Shown piece by piece: positions 45,043-56,336 of a stretch of DNA of 64,000 bases. The first letter of the stretch is position 1. Each line of letters opens with the position of its first letter. The stretch comes from Deltaproteobacteria bacterium (GTDB lineage Bacteria > Myxococcota > Kuafuiibacteriia > Kuafuiibacteriales > Kuafuiibacteriaceae), in contig JACKEN010000001.1 of NCBI GenBank assembly GCA_020632995.1, forward strand, positions 1,892,001 to 1,956,000. The letters are read 5' to 3'. Position numbers and translations under genes: made by a program. The notes beneath the pieces are model-generated. The model saw only the letters and a program-made list of their open reading frames with translations. It was not told where the DNA came from and ran no database searches.

Positions 45043-45065
45043 CAGGCTCTCCTGCATAGCGGACC

Positions 45066-45093
45066 GAGGGGGATCGACGGGGGCCGATCCCTC
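45066..45093 (+). terminator. GC-rich hairpin after rsgA
   Basis: GAGGGGGATCG (45066-45076) and CGATCCCTC (45085-45093) can pair with a small bulge around an 8-nt loop. No T-run follows, so termination is only a candidate. It lies between rsgA and the Pom cluster. Confidence 0.4.
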
Positions 45094-45185
45094 GTGTACG
45101 GTGGGCCCGCGCTCGTTCCATTCGATGGACCCGCAGGCGGGGACGCGCCTCGGGGCCATGGGATCGCGCGCCCGGGGGATCGGCG

Positions 45186-46528
45186 ATGGATGAACTCAGC
45201 CAAGCCTTGGAGCGCATATGCTTCCTGGACTGGCGCCTCGAGCAGCTGGAGGCCACCCTCCAGGACGCCCACGCTCGAAACCAGGTCCTCCGCCGCGAGC
45301 TGTCCGAGGTCACCGCCGCCCGCCAGCGAGACCTGTCGGAGCAAGCCCTCCTGACAGACCGCCTCACCGAGGCCCGGCGCGAGGTGCAGTCGCTCGAGGA
45401 GCGCCTGGCTCTCTCGGAGCGGGCCCGGCGCCTCCTCCGAGGCCCACGCCCGGGGCCTCGACCGCCGCTGGATGCAGCGCCTGGGCGAGGAGCAGGCCCA
45501 CGCGGAGCGGGAGCGCGCAGCGGGCCGAGGTGGCGAGCCGCGCCCTCGCCGACGCCCGGCAGCGCCTCGACGTGCTGGAGCGGGCCCACGCGGAGTTCTT
45601 CCTCCGCCTCGAGTCGTGGCAGCGCCTCCTCGGCCGCGACCCCGACCGGATCGATCTGGCCGAGTTCATCTCGGACCTGCGGGGCGAGATCGTGCGCCTG
45701 TCCGAAGAGCAGGTCAGGGCGCACCGGCGCGAGACCCGGCTCCGGCTGGCCCTGGTCGAGGCCGGCGCCCGGGTGCCCACCGAGGAGGTCCTCGTCGAGG
45801 CCCTGCCGGAAGAGGTGGAGCACGCCGGCCACCCCCGCCCCGCCACCGAGCCCCCCACGCCGCAGGTCAGCTTGCGGGACGCGGTGCTGGCACGACGCCA
45901 CCGCCACAACGCGCCGGCCGAGGTCGAGGCTCCCACCGCTACGCCTGGCGCCCTGAGCATGCGGGACGCCCTCGAGGCCGCCACCACCCCCGACCACGGC
46001 GAGGCGGCGCTGTTGGCCGAGGTCACCGGCGCAGCCCCCGACCGCGCCCAGACCGCGGCCCGCACCCTGGCCGAGCGCCTGGGCGCCGCCGCCGCCCCGG
46101 CCATCCTGGTCCGCCTGAACGCCGCGCTCGACGCGGAGGAGCGGGCTGCCTGGTTGGCGGTGCTCGCGCGCACCGGCGGGCCGGTGGCGGAGCAAGCCGC
46201 CCTGCGCTGGAGCGCCGACGAGGCGTGGTCGGTGCGCGCCGCCGCGGCCGACGCCCTCGCCGCCCTCACCGAGGGCGAGGCCCAGCGCGCGGCCCTGGAG
46301 CGGGCCCTGACCGATCCCGACGCCCGGGTGCGGCGCCGCGGCGCGCTGGCCGCGGCCCAGTGGCTGGGGAAGAAGGCCGAGCCGCTGGTGGCGCCGCTGC
46401 TGGACGATCCGTCGCCGGGCACCCGCCGCCTGGCCACCACCATCCTCCGGGGGGCCTCGGCCCGCCGCCCCGGCCGCGCCCTGGTGTCGGCCACCACCGC
46501 CAAGAGGAGCACTCCATGGAGCACGTGA
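45186..46528 (+). CDS. pomY: PomY-like coiled-coil/HEAT-repeat protein (two frameshifts)
   Basis: The N-terminal half is a long coiled coil (LEQLEATLQDAHARNQVLRR, then LTEARREVQSLEERLALSER). The C-terminal half, about residues 270-445, is a series of HEAT-like helical repeats with DARVRRRGALAAAQWLGKKA. The frame is lost near 45437 and restored near 45520; the middle frame reads LDRRWMQRLGEEQAHAERER and continues the coiled coil. Coiled coil plus HEAT next to a ParA/MinD ATPase and a second coiled-coil protein is the layout of M. xanthus PomY (MXAN_0634), which recruits and bundles FtsZ with PomX. It is shorter than PomY, lacking the long Pro-rich tail. It overlaps pomZ by 13 bp. Confidence 0.75.
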
Positions 46529-47486
46529 CCTACCCGAGAAAGCGCATCGCAGAGCTGCTGTCCCTGAGCGACGCGGCCCTGCAGAAGGCCGAGACCGCAG
46601 GCGCCCTTGCGCCCTACGGCGGCCCGAAGGACGCGTATGCGCCGGCGGATCTCTCGGCCTACCGCGCCGCCCTCGGCAAGTACCCGGCCCGTCGGCCCCT
46701 GCGCCGGCAGCTCTTCCTGAACTTCAAGGGCGGCACCGGCAAGACTCGCTGTCGGTGTCCTACGCCCACCGGCTGGCGGAGCTGGGGCACAAGGTCCTGC
46801 TCGTCGACCTCGACTCCCAGGGCCACGCCTCCAAGTGCATCGGCTACGAGGGCGAGAACTCCGAGCACACCCTCTACGACGTGCTGGTGAAGAAGCTGCC
46901 GGTGACCGAGGTGCGGGTGGAGACGGCGCTGAAGGAGCTGCACCTGGTGCCGTCCAACCTGCGGATGGCCACGGTGGACCTCGCGCTGATGCCGCTGTCC
47001 TCCCGTGAGTACCGGATGAAGAAGGCGCTCGACGCGGTGGCGGCGGACTACGACTACATGATCCTGGACGCCCCGCCGGCCTTCGGCCTCTTGAACCTGA
47101 ACGCGATCGTGGCGGCGCAGGATCTGTTCATCCCGGTGCTCCCCGACTTCCTCTCCTTCCACGGGCTGAAGCTGCTCTTCGAGACCCTGGACGACATCGA
47201 GGAGGACCTCGATCACCGGCTGGACCGCATCTTCGTGGTGGTGAACCAGTTCAACCCGACCACCACCATCGCGCGGGCGGCGCGCGACGCGCTGAGCCAG
47301 CACTACGGCGACTACCTGTTGCCCGACGTGGTCCGGCAGTGCACGAAGTTCGCGCAGGCGTCGAGCGAGGGCATGCCCATCTTCGCCTTCGACGCCACCA
47401 GCAAGGGAGCCAAGGACGTGCAGAAGCTGATCGATCTCACCGCCCTGTCGCCGGAGGCACCGGCGAGCGAGGAGGCCGCGGTATGA
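46516..47486 (+). CDS. pomZ: ParA/MinD-family ATPase, PomZ-like (one frameshift)
   Basis: The N-terminal ~60 residues resemble a MerR-like helix-turn-helix (RKRIAELLSLSDAALQKAET), followed by the deviant Walker A KGGTGKT at residues 71-77. The frame breaks right after it near 46748, where one C seems missing; it resumes SLSVSYAHRLAELGHKVLLV, DLDSQGHASKCIGY, DYDYMILDAPPAFGLL and FVVVNQFNP. In M. xanthus PomZ positions the division site by moving on the nucleoid towards midcell under PomX/PomY. It is coupled to pomX by ATGA overlap. Confidence 0.85.
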
Positions 47487-48644
47487 AGGGCTTCGACGCC
47501 AACGTGCCGAAGAAGAAGCCTCGCACGCGCCTCGGGAGCATGCTGGCGGAGCTCGACGAGCCCGCAACCGAGGTTGCGGAGGAGGCGCCCGCCGCCCCCG
47601 CGCCCCGCGCGAAGGCCAGGACGCCCGTGGTCGAGGACGAGCTCGAGGCCCAGGCGGAGACCATCCCGCCCACCGCCGAGGTGAGCCTTGCGCCCGCGCC
47701 GGTCGACGAGGCGCCCCCGACGCCGCAGCCCGAGTCCAAGCCTACGCCCACGGCGAGCGCCGCGGCCGCAGGCGCGGTGGTCCCCGCGCCGAAGGCGGTG
47801 GCCGCGCGCGCCACCGAGCCGCGCGCGGTGGTCGCCGAGGCGCCGCGGCAGCACGGCCCTGAGACCAAGCCTGCGCCCACCGCGCGCGCCGCGGCGCCAG
47901 CGGCCAAGGCCCCGAGGCGCCGCGCCCCAAAGGCGGCGATCGAGCCCGCCGCGCGGCGACCCCGCGCGCCCCAGAGCCCCCCACCCCGCGGGGGAGGTGG
48001 TCGAGGCGGGGCGCGCCCGGCTCGACGCCCTGCGCCGGCGCCTCGCCGCCGCGGACCTCGCCCGGCAGCCCGCCGCGGCCCCCGAGGCCACCGCGTCCCG
48101 GGTGCGGGAGACGGTGGGCCACCTGAAGCAGCGCCTCGACGAGGTGCTGGGGGAGCGCAAGGGGCTCCTGGATGACCTGGAGCGGTCCCGAGCCGAGGTG
48201 GCCAACCTGCAGCAGCAGCTGGAGCGCGAGCAGAAGGCCCGCGCGGCGGCCGAGACCCAGGCCGAGGAGCGGGGCCGGGTGGCCGAAGAGCTCATGGCCG
48301 AGAGCGAGGCCCTCGCCGACGAGCGCGATCAGGCCCTGGCGCGGATCGCCGAGATCCAGAACCTGAACGTGGAGCAGCTCCGGCTGCTCGACGAGATGGA
48401 GGGCAACCTGGCCGAGCGCGACGCGGCGCTGGTGGCGGCCCACGGCGACGCGGAGGTCCTCCGGCACAACCTCGAGGCCGTCCAGACCGACCTGGCCCTC
48501 ACCCAGACCGAGCTGGACGAGGCCCGCGATGCGCGGCGGAGCCTGGAGCGCCGGACGGAGGAGCTGGAGGCCCAGCTCGCGCGGGCGGAGGCGGCCAAGG
48601 CGGCCCTCACCGAGATCCAGCGGCTGGTCGACGGCGTCGGCTAG
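47483..48644 (+). CDS. pomX: PomX-like coiled-coil scaffold protein (one frameshift)
   Basis: The N-terminus MKGFDANVPKKKPRTRLG is a basic peptide like the one PomX uses to stimulate PomZ ATPase; as I recall, Lys13 and Arg15 are critical in M. xanthus, matching the K-P-R triplet at 12-14 here. A long Ala/Pro-rich disordered segment follows, then an extended coiled coil (LKQRLDEVLGERKGLLDDLE through LEAQLARAEAAKAALTEIQR). The frame breaks near 47990 in a C/G-run and resumes at GEVVEAGRARLDALRRRLAA. Total about 387 residues, similar to M. xanthus PomX. Position, order and the N-terminal peptide support the assignment. Confidence 0.78.
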
Positions 48645-48719
48645 CACCGGCCGGTTGGATCGGACGAAATCGAGCGCATCGACGCCGCTGACCTTTCCGC
48701 AGCGCGACCGAAATCATCG

Positions 48720-48745
48720 TGTGTGAGATACTTCACACATTATAC
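48720..48745. promoter_or_regulatory. CRP-type palindrome overlapping a promoter-like AT-rich stretch
   Basis: TGTGTGA-GATACT-TCACACA (48720-48739) is a perfect 7-bp-arm palindrome with a 6-bp spacer; it contains the CRP consensus TGTGA-N6-TCACA exactly. It is followed at once by TTATAC (48740-48745), a good -10-like element, in an unusually AT-rich patch about 60 bp before the FHA gene start. A cAMP-receptor-like regulator could act here as repressor or proximal activator. Confidence 0.65.
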
Positions 48746-48806
48746 CCGCCGCTCTGTTGGCGATCTCATAAGTTTCGGGTAACAGCGGGAAAAACGAAGG
48801 TCGTCG

Positions 48807-50474
48807 GTGCTCAAGGTCCGCTTCATGCACCCCGCCATCGGGGAGTTTACGGTCTCGCTCCATCCCGGTGAGGAGATCGTGGTGGGGCGCGCGGCGGCCG
48901 AGACGGACATCGAGGTCAGCTGGGACCGCCGGATCTCCCGCCGCCACGCCCGGCTCTGGGCCGAGAACGGAGCGGTCTGGTTCGAAGACCTCGGCAGCCG
49001 CAACGGGAGCTGGCAGGGCACCGAGCCGCTGGTGGGGCCGAATCGGCTACGGCCGGGCTCCAGCGTGGTGCTGGGTGAGACGATCCTCATCATCCCCGAC
49101 GTGTTGAGCGAGCTGGACGCCAAGGCGGCGGAGAGCACCCACGACGGGCTGCCGGCCATCGACCTGCGCTCGCTCCCCAGCGTGTCCACCGATCCCCTCT
49201 CCGCCCTCGAGGACCTGCTCGGCACCATGGACGTCGGCCGCCTCGAGGACACCGACCTCGACCGGCAGGATCTCGAGACGTTGGTGCCCTGGCCGGGGGG
49301 CCGGGGCGTCGAGCTGCCCCCCGAGGTCGCAGAGCTCCGCGCGACACGGCTGGTGCCCACCACCGCGGCCGCCACCCCGATCACCGCGCCCGAGCCGCTG
49401 GCCTCGGTCGAACCGCCCGCTCCGCCACCACCGCCCATCCTCATCCACGAGCCCGAGCCCGCACGCGCCGCCCCGGCTCCCGACCCCACCCCTGCCGCCC
49501 CCGAGCCCGCGCGCCGGCCGCGCCTCGGGCCCGACAACACCGTCCAGATCAGCGGCGCCCGCCCCGCGCTGGCCGCGCTGTGGGACGAGGATCTCTCGAA
49601 GGGCGGGCTCTACGCGGAGTCGGACCGACCGCCGCAGGTGGGCAGCTACGTGGAGATCCACGTGGACGGCCCCGGCGGCCCGCTCGTGCTCCACGCCACC
49701 GTGGTGTCCGCGGTGCAGCCCGAGCAGGCGGCGGCGTACGGCATGCGCCCCGGGGTGGGCCTGCAGCTCACCGACCTCAAGGGGCCCAAGCGCCAGGTGC
49801 TCGAGGCCTACGTGCGCGGCCACCGGCGCGACCTCTCGGGGGCGAACACCGAAGAGGTGGACGCGCCGGCCAGCCCCGAGATCGAGGCAGCCCTGGTCCG
49901 CGCGCGCAAGCTCCTCACCGAGGCCGACCGCGACGCGTATTACCGGGGCCTCGACCTCGCGCCGGAGTGCACGCAACAGCGCCTGCGGTCCACCCTCGAC
50001 GAGCTGCACGCTACCTTCGACACCGCCCTGACCGCCGCCACCCCGCCCCAGGCCGCACGGCTGCGCGCCGCGCGCACGGTGGTGGAGCGCTTGAGCCGGA
50101 TCCTCCTCAACCCCGAGGCCCGGCTCGAGTACGACTTCAGGGCCGGGCACGTGCGGGCGCTCGAGCGACTGGCGCTGGCCGCCGACAAGGCCGGCCCCGA
50201 CCTGGCCACCCTCCGGCGGGTGTGGAACCGGGTGGCGCCCGAGAAGGTCGAGGAGGCCGCGCGCCTCACCCGCAAGGCGTTCTCGGCCCGCCAGGAGCAC
50301 GACCTCGAGCAGGCGGTGCGCCACGGCCGCCAGGCGCTCGAGCTCAACCCGTTCTTCGAGGAGCTCAAGAAGACGGTCGACACCTGGGAGAAGCTCCGGC
50401 GCGAGACCAGCTCGCCCGACGCGAGCACCCGGCCGCGCCCCAACACCACCCCCGGCAAGCGCAAGAAGCGCTGA
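48807..50474 (+). CDS. FHA domain protein with PilZ-like and helical C-terminal domains
   Basis: The 555-residue protein has an N-terminal FHA domain (residues ~1-95: VVGRAAAETDIEVSW, ISRRHARLW, GSRNGSWQG) that should bind phosphothreonine. A Pro-rich linker follows, then a PilZ-like domain at about 250-345 (LWDEDLSKGGLYAESDRPPQ), and a helical region at about 365-515 rich in Arg/Ala ending KRKKR. PilZ in this family may bind c-di-GMP or act as an interaction fold; the RxxxR motif is not obvious. It starts at a GTG after GAAGG, downstream of the CRP-like site and the pom genes. Confidence 0.85.
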   Translation: MLKVRFMHPAIGEFTVSLHPGEEIVVGRAAAETDIEVSWDRRISRRHARLWAENGAVWFEDLGSRNGSWQGTEPLVGPNRLRPGSSVVLGETILIIPDVLSELDAKAAESTHDGLPAIDLRSLPSVSTDPLSALEDLLGTMDVGRLEDTDLDRQDLETLVPWPGGRGVELPPEVAELRATRLVPTTAAATPITAPEPLASVEPPAPPPPPILIHEPEPARAAPAPDPTPAAPEPARRPRLGPDNTVQISGARPALAALWDEDLSKGGLYAESDRPPQVGSYVEIHVDGPGGPLVLHATVVSAVQPEQAAAYGMRPGVGLQLTDLKGPKRQVLEAYVRGHRRDLSGANTEEVDAPASPEIEAALVRARKLLTEADRDAYYRGLDLAPECTQQRLRSTLDELHATFDTALTAATPPQAARLRAARTVVERLSRILLNPEARLEYDFRAGHVRALERLALAADKAGPDLATLRRVWNRVAPEKVEEAARLTRKAFSARQEHDLEQAVRHGRQALELNPFFEELKKTVDTWEKLRRETSSPDASTRPRPNTTPGKRKKR

Positions 50475-50480
50475 AGCGGG

Positions 50481-50569
50481 CGGCCCGGGACCCTGGCAAG
50501 CGAAGCGCGCAGCGGGGCGAAGCCACGCGGAGATGGGTGGGACGGCTCCGCCGGCCCGGGACCCTAAGG
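50481..50569. repeat. Dispersed ~72-bp intergenic repeat, copy A
   Basis: This segment after the FHA gene contains GGCAAGCG-rich text and the conserved core GGGTGGGACGGCTCCGCCG, and is bounded by direct repeats CGGCCCGGGACCCT at 50481-50494 and 50552-50565. The same unit, about 80% identical by eye, is found at 61540-61623. It covers the short gap between the FHA gene and the response regulator. Confidence 0.65.
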
Positions 50570-51259
50570 ATCAAAGCGATAGCCGGCCCCGCGAACGGTG
50601 ATGAAGTGCTGGGGCGACTCGGGGTCCCGCTCGAGCTTGCCCCGGAGCTGCGCGAGGAAGTTGTCGACGGTGCGGGGCGAGCCGTTGTGCGTCACCCCCC
50701 ACACCTCGCGCAAGAGGGCTTGCCGTTCGTAGACCCGCCCGGGGTTGTCGAGGAAGAAGCGCAGGAGCTCGAACTCCAGGTGCGTCAACTTGACCTGCTG
50801 ATCCGCCCGCAGGACCTCACGCGTGTCGAGGTTCACGTGGACGTCGGAGAACCGCGACACCCGCTGGGCCGCCCCCACCGCGCTCGCGGTGCGGAACCGG
50901 CGCAGCACCGCCGCCACCCGCGCCATGAGCTCGGCGAGGGCGAAGGGCTTGGTGACGTAGTCGTCCGCGCCGAGCCGGAGGGCCGCCACCTTGTCGTATT
51001 CGCCCTCGCGCGCCGACAGCACCACCACCGGGGTGAGGTTCCCCTGCTCGCGCACCTCGCGCAGGACCGCGAGCCCGTCCTTGTGAGGCAGGTTGATGTC
51101 GAGGAGCACGAGGGCGGGGGGCGCGGAGAGGATCTCGTCCATGGCCGACTGCCCGTCGTGCACCACCTTCGGATCGTAGCCCTCCAGCCGGAGGTTGAGG
51201 GCGAGGCCGGCGGCGATGGCCTCGTCGTCCTCCACGATCAGGATCCGCGGGCTGCTCAC
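50564..51259 (-). CDS. Response regulator, OmpR/PhoB family
   Basis: The 231-residue protein has a receiver domain (ILIVEDDEA, phospho-Asp in LVLLDINLPHKDG, VTKPF) and a winged-helix DNA-binding domain (LTHLEFELLRFFLDNPGRVY and NFLAQLRGKLERDPESPQHF). Its ATG overlaps the stop of the upstream sensor kinase (ATGA), so the two are translated together. The regulon cannot be seen from the sequence. Confidence 0.95.
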   Translation of the reverse strand: MSSPRILIVEDDEAIAAGLALNLRLEGYDPKVVHDGQSAMDEILSAPPALVLLDINLPHKDGLAVLREVREQGNLTPVVVLSAREGEYDKVAALRLGADDYVTKPFALAELMARVAAVLRRFRTASAVGAAQRVSRFSDVHVNLDTREVLRADQQVKLTHLEFELLRFFLDNPGRVYERQALLREVWGVTHNGSPRTVDNFLAQLRGKLERDPESPQHFITVRGAGYRFDP

Positions 51260-52200
51260 CCCACGGTCCTCGCCAGGTTTCGCTTCAGGCGCAACCGGAA
51301 CTCCGACCCGGCACCCGGGCGGGAGTAGAGCTCGACCACGCCCTTGTGGGCCTTGGCCACCGCGCGCACGATCGACAACCCCAGCCCGCTGCCCGGCGCG
51401 CGCCCATCGCGGGCGGCCTGGCCGCGGTGGAACTCCTCGAAGATCAGCTTCTGCTCCTCCTTCGAGATGCCCGGGCCGCTGTCCGCCACCGTGATCACCA
51501 CCTCCTTCGCGTCGGCGTGGGCGAACAGGCGGATCCTCCGATCCTCGGGCGGCGAGTACTTGTGGGCGTTCACCAGCAGGTTCGAGAGGGCCAGGGCCAG
51601 GGCGGCGCGATCCGCCACGAAGCGGAGCTCGGGGAGCGAGACGTCGACCTCGATCGGCTCGGCGATGGTCGCGGCCCTGAACGCCTGCAGGGCGTCATCC
51701 GCCACCGCCTTCAAGGAGACGTCGTCCATCGCGAAGGGGTGCCTCCCGGTCTCGAGCCGCGACAGCTCGATCACCCGGGACACCAGGCCGTCGAGGCGCT
51801 GGACCTCCTGCTGGAGCAGCCGGAGACACTCGGCCTTGTCGGTGGGGTCGAGGCGCTCGTCCCCGAGGGTGTCCATGAACATCCGGATGGACGTCAGCGG
51901 CGTGCGGAGCTCGTGGGAGACGGTGGAGACGAAGTCGTTCTGCACGTTTGCCAGCGACGCCCCGCGGGACACGAACATCGAGCCGAGGATGTAGCCGGTG
52001 AGGCTGGTGGTGCAGAACGCCAACAGGAGCAGGCCCGCAACGAGGTTCACAGACTCCTGCCCCACCGCCAGGAGCACGATGCCCAGGGCGAGCATCAGCA
52101 CCGTGGGCACCAGGGTCGCCAGCATGAGGGTGATCTGGGCCCGCCTCAGCAGGACGTTGGCGGGTGCTCGGAAACGAGCCAACTTGGGCGGGGCGCGCAT
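51256..52200 (-). CDS. Sensor histidine kinase
   Basis: The 314-residue kinase has two adjacent membrane helices (ITLMLATLVPTVLMLALGIV and VNLVAGLLLLAFCTTSLTGY) with almost no periplasmic loop, then HisKA (STVSHELRTPLTSIRMFMDT) and HATPase motifs (NLLVNAHKYSPPED, DSGPGISK, GSGLGLSIVRAV). The short loop suggests membrane or intracellular sensing. The ATG giving MRAPPKLARF was chosen over the longer frame. It is divergent from the EF-G gene, with a 256-bp gap in which I see no gene. Confidence 0.93.
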   Translation of the reverse strand: MRAPPKLARFRAPANVLLRRAQITLMLATLVPTVLMLALGIVLLAVGQESVNLVAGLLLLAFCTTSLTGYILGSMFVSRGASLANVQNDFVSTVSHELRTPLTSIRMFMDTLGDERLDPTDKAECLRLLQQEVQRLDGLVSRVIELSRLETGRHPFAMDDVSLKAVADDALQAFRAATIAEPIEVDVSLPELRFVADRAALALALSNLLVNAHKYSPPEDRRIRLFAHADAKEVVITVADSGPGISKEEQKLIFEEFHRGQAARDGRAPGSGLGLSIVRAVAKAHKGVVELYSRPGAGSEFRLRLKRNLARTVG

Positions 52201-52456
52201 GTGGCAGGAGGGTGTCGGCGCCGATGCTACCACTTTTACCCTTTACAACCCGCGCCCGCTCTGTAGTTTGCGCCTCGACAACTCGCGGCTCGACGCAGCG
52301 ACCCATAGGGCGGTCGCCGCGTTTTCGCGCGTCGGGGTTGGACGTCCAACGCGGGGGGTTGGCGGCGTCGGCGGCGGGTCCAGGGGGCTCGGCTTCGGCG
52401 GGGACGTTCATCTTCGAGGCTCGGAATCGACCGCGCACGACCGTAGAGGGTTAGCC

Positions 52457-54544
<2,088 letters not shown>

Positions 54545-54556
54545 GGGAGGCGCAAG

Positions 54557-55864
54557 ATGTACCGCAAAGAAGTCAACGCGCAGAGCCCGCTCCGGATCCT
54601 GGAGCGCTCCATCCACGGGGGCCTCGGCAAGGGGAACCTCGGCGTCGTGATGGCGCGGGCCGGGGTCGGCAAGACCGCCTTCCTCGTGCAGATCGGCCTC
54701 GACGACCTGATGCAGGAGAAGGACGTCTTGCACGTGGCCCTGGGCCAGAGCCTGGAGCACGTGCAGTCCTGGTACGACGGGCTGTTCGACGACATGGCCC
54801 GGGACACCAACCTGGAGGACCGGGACGCGGTCCGGGCCAGCGTCGCCAAGCGGCGGGTGATCCAGGCGTACTCGGAGAGCCGCCTCGCGCCGGAGCAGCT
54901 CGAGAAGGTGGTGGCGCTGTACACCCAGCACCTGGGCATCAACCCCAGCGTCATCCTCGTGGACGGTTGTGAGTGGGACGACGACGTCGTCGCGCACGCC
55001 GCCGACCTCGGGGCCTACAAGGCCCTGGCCCGTCGGCTGGGGGCCGAGCTGTGGATGACCGCCCAGACCCACCGCCACACCGCCGGCGTGCACCCGACTC
55101 GGATCCCCGAGCCCTGCTCGGCCTACGAGAAGGTCATCGACGTGGCCGTGTTCCTCGAGCCCCACGACCACCTGGTGCGCGTGCGGATCCTCAAGGACCA
55201 CGACAACCCCAACGTGGATGAGACCCACCTGGAGCTGGAGCCCGACACCCTGCAGCTGGTGAGCGACGACAAGATCGTCGGCCCCGCCTCGATGCCGGCC
55301 CGGGCCTACACGCTCCTGTCCGGCGGCGCCAACGGCGCCGAGGCGGAGTTCGGGGCGCTGGCCGAGGAGTACGGTCTCACCGAGATCAACTACTCCTTCG
55401 CCGGCCGCACCACCGCCCGCTCCCGCGGCGTGGTGGAGCTGAGCGAGGCCGAGCTGAAGCAGGGCGAGGTGAGCGGCGCGTACGTCGAGGCGCAGCTCCA
55501 CCGGCAGTTCCCCAAGACCCCCCAGTTCCGGAAGATGCTCCAGACCATCTGGCATCAGGTGAACACGGCGGGTCAGGTGTTCGTGGTGGGGATGATCCTC
55601 CCCGACAACACCGTGAACGGGGGCACCGGCTGGGCGGCCGAGCTGGCCAAGCACTTCGGCAAGCCCGTGCACGTGTACGACCAGGAGAAGAAGGGCTGGT
55701 TCACCTGGACCGGCAAGGAGTGGAAGACCGAGGAGCAGCCCAAGGTCAACCGCACCCGCTTCACCGGCACCGGCACCCGGTTCCTGTCCGACGAGGGCAA
55801 GACCGCCATCCGCGCCCTCTTCCAGGCCTCCTTCGGCAACCCGCCGGTCAAGAACCAGGGCTGA
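54557..55864 (+). CDS. RecA-like ATPase fused to a SLOG-like C-terminal domain
   Basis: The 435-residue protein has a P-loop NTPase at about residues 1-220: Walker A VMARAGVGKTAF (33-42), Walker B-like SVILVDGCEWDDD and a sensor-like WMTAQTHRHT. This resembles RecA/KaiC/DnaB-type ATPases. The C-terminal part (about 270-400) has INYSFAGRTTARSRGVVELS and the motif GGTGWAAELAKHFGKPVHVY, then DQEKKGWFTW, typical of SLOG Rossmann domains that bind nucleotide-derived ligands. I do not know this fusion as a named family. It is 12 bp downstream of EF-G with a ribosome site GGGGAGG, so it is probably co-transcribed, and is followed by a terminator hairpin. Confidence 0.72.
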   Translation: MYRKEVNAQSPLRILERSIHGGLGKGNLGVVMARAGVGKTAFLVQIGLDDLMQEKDVLHVALGQSLEHVQSWYDGLFDDMARDTNLEDRDAVRASVAKRRVIQAYSESRLAPEQLEKVVALYTQHLGINPSVILVDGCEWDDDVVAHAADLGAYKALARRLGAELWMTAQTHRHTAGVHPTRIPEPCSAYEKVIDVAVFLEPHDHLVRVRILKDHDNPNVDETHLELEPDTLQLVSDDKIVGPASMPARAYTLLSGGANGAEAEFGALAEEYGLTEINYSFAGRTTARSRGVVELSEAELKQGEVSGAYVEAQLHRQFPKTPQFRKMLQTIWHQVNTAGQVFVVGMILPDNTVNGGTGWAAELAKHFGKPVHVYDQEKKGWFTWTGKEWKTEEQPKVNRTRFTGTGTRFLSDEGKTAIRALFQASFGNPPVKNQG

Positions 55865-55876
55865 GCCCCTGACCTC

Positions 55877-55898
55877 GCGCGCGGCCTCCGCCGCGCGC
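55877..55898 (+). terminator. Hairpin after the EF-G/RecA-SLOG operon
   Basis: GCGCGCGGC (55877-55885) and GCCGCGCGC (55890-55898) form a perfect 9-bp stem with loop CTCC, 12 nt after the stop. It lacks a clear T tract, but its strength and position fit termination. Confidence 0.6.
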
Positions 55899-56032
55899 CC
55901 CCCTCACAACCTCACGACGCAAGCCCGGTTGCCGGGTCGACGCCGGCGCTCATCCTCGCGATCCTCCGAGCCGCGCGTAGGCGCGTCGCGGGTAGGGACC
56001 TCGCATGCAGGGCGGGTTGTCGCCGGGACATG

Positions 56033-56146
56033 GGCGCGCAAGGACGCAAGACGCCAAGGGTCATCACACCGACATCGATTGATGGAGCGCCGAGCACCGT
56101 GCTCGGGCCCTCTGCTTCTTCTTTGCGTCTTCGCGTCTCTGCGCGA
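56033..56146. repeat. Imperfect inverted repeat in the 472-bp gap after the RecA-SLOG gene
   Basis: The arms at 56033-56058 (GGACGCAAGACGCCAAG core) and 56119-56146 (CTTTGCGTCTTCGCGTC core) are complementary over about 25 bp with mismatches. This GACGCAAAG-type hairpin family is widespread in bacterial intergenic DNA. The gap 55865-56336 holds this repeat and the terminator; I see no gene in it. Confidence 0.55.
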
Positions 56147-56336
56147 GCCCAGGACAGCGTCCCGCTCAGCTGCGCGCCAAGGACCGCCGCCTCGGTGACA
56201 CGGCAGCCGGGTACACCGGGCCTGGTTCGTGGGCTGTGGGCTCGAGCGGCAGAGACGCTCGAAAGTGGGCTGCGGCGAGGCCGCTCGACGGTGGGTGGGG
56301 CGGGAGAGAGACGCCGCGTGGGCGGCGCGGCGGGGC

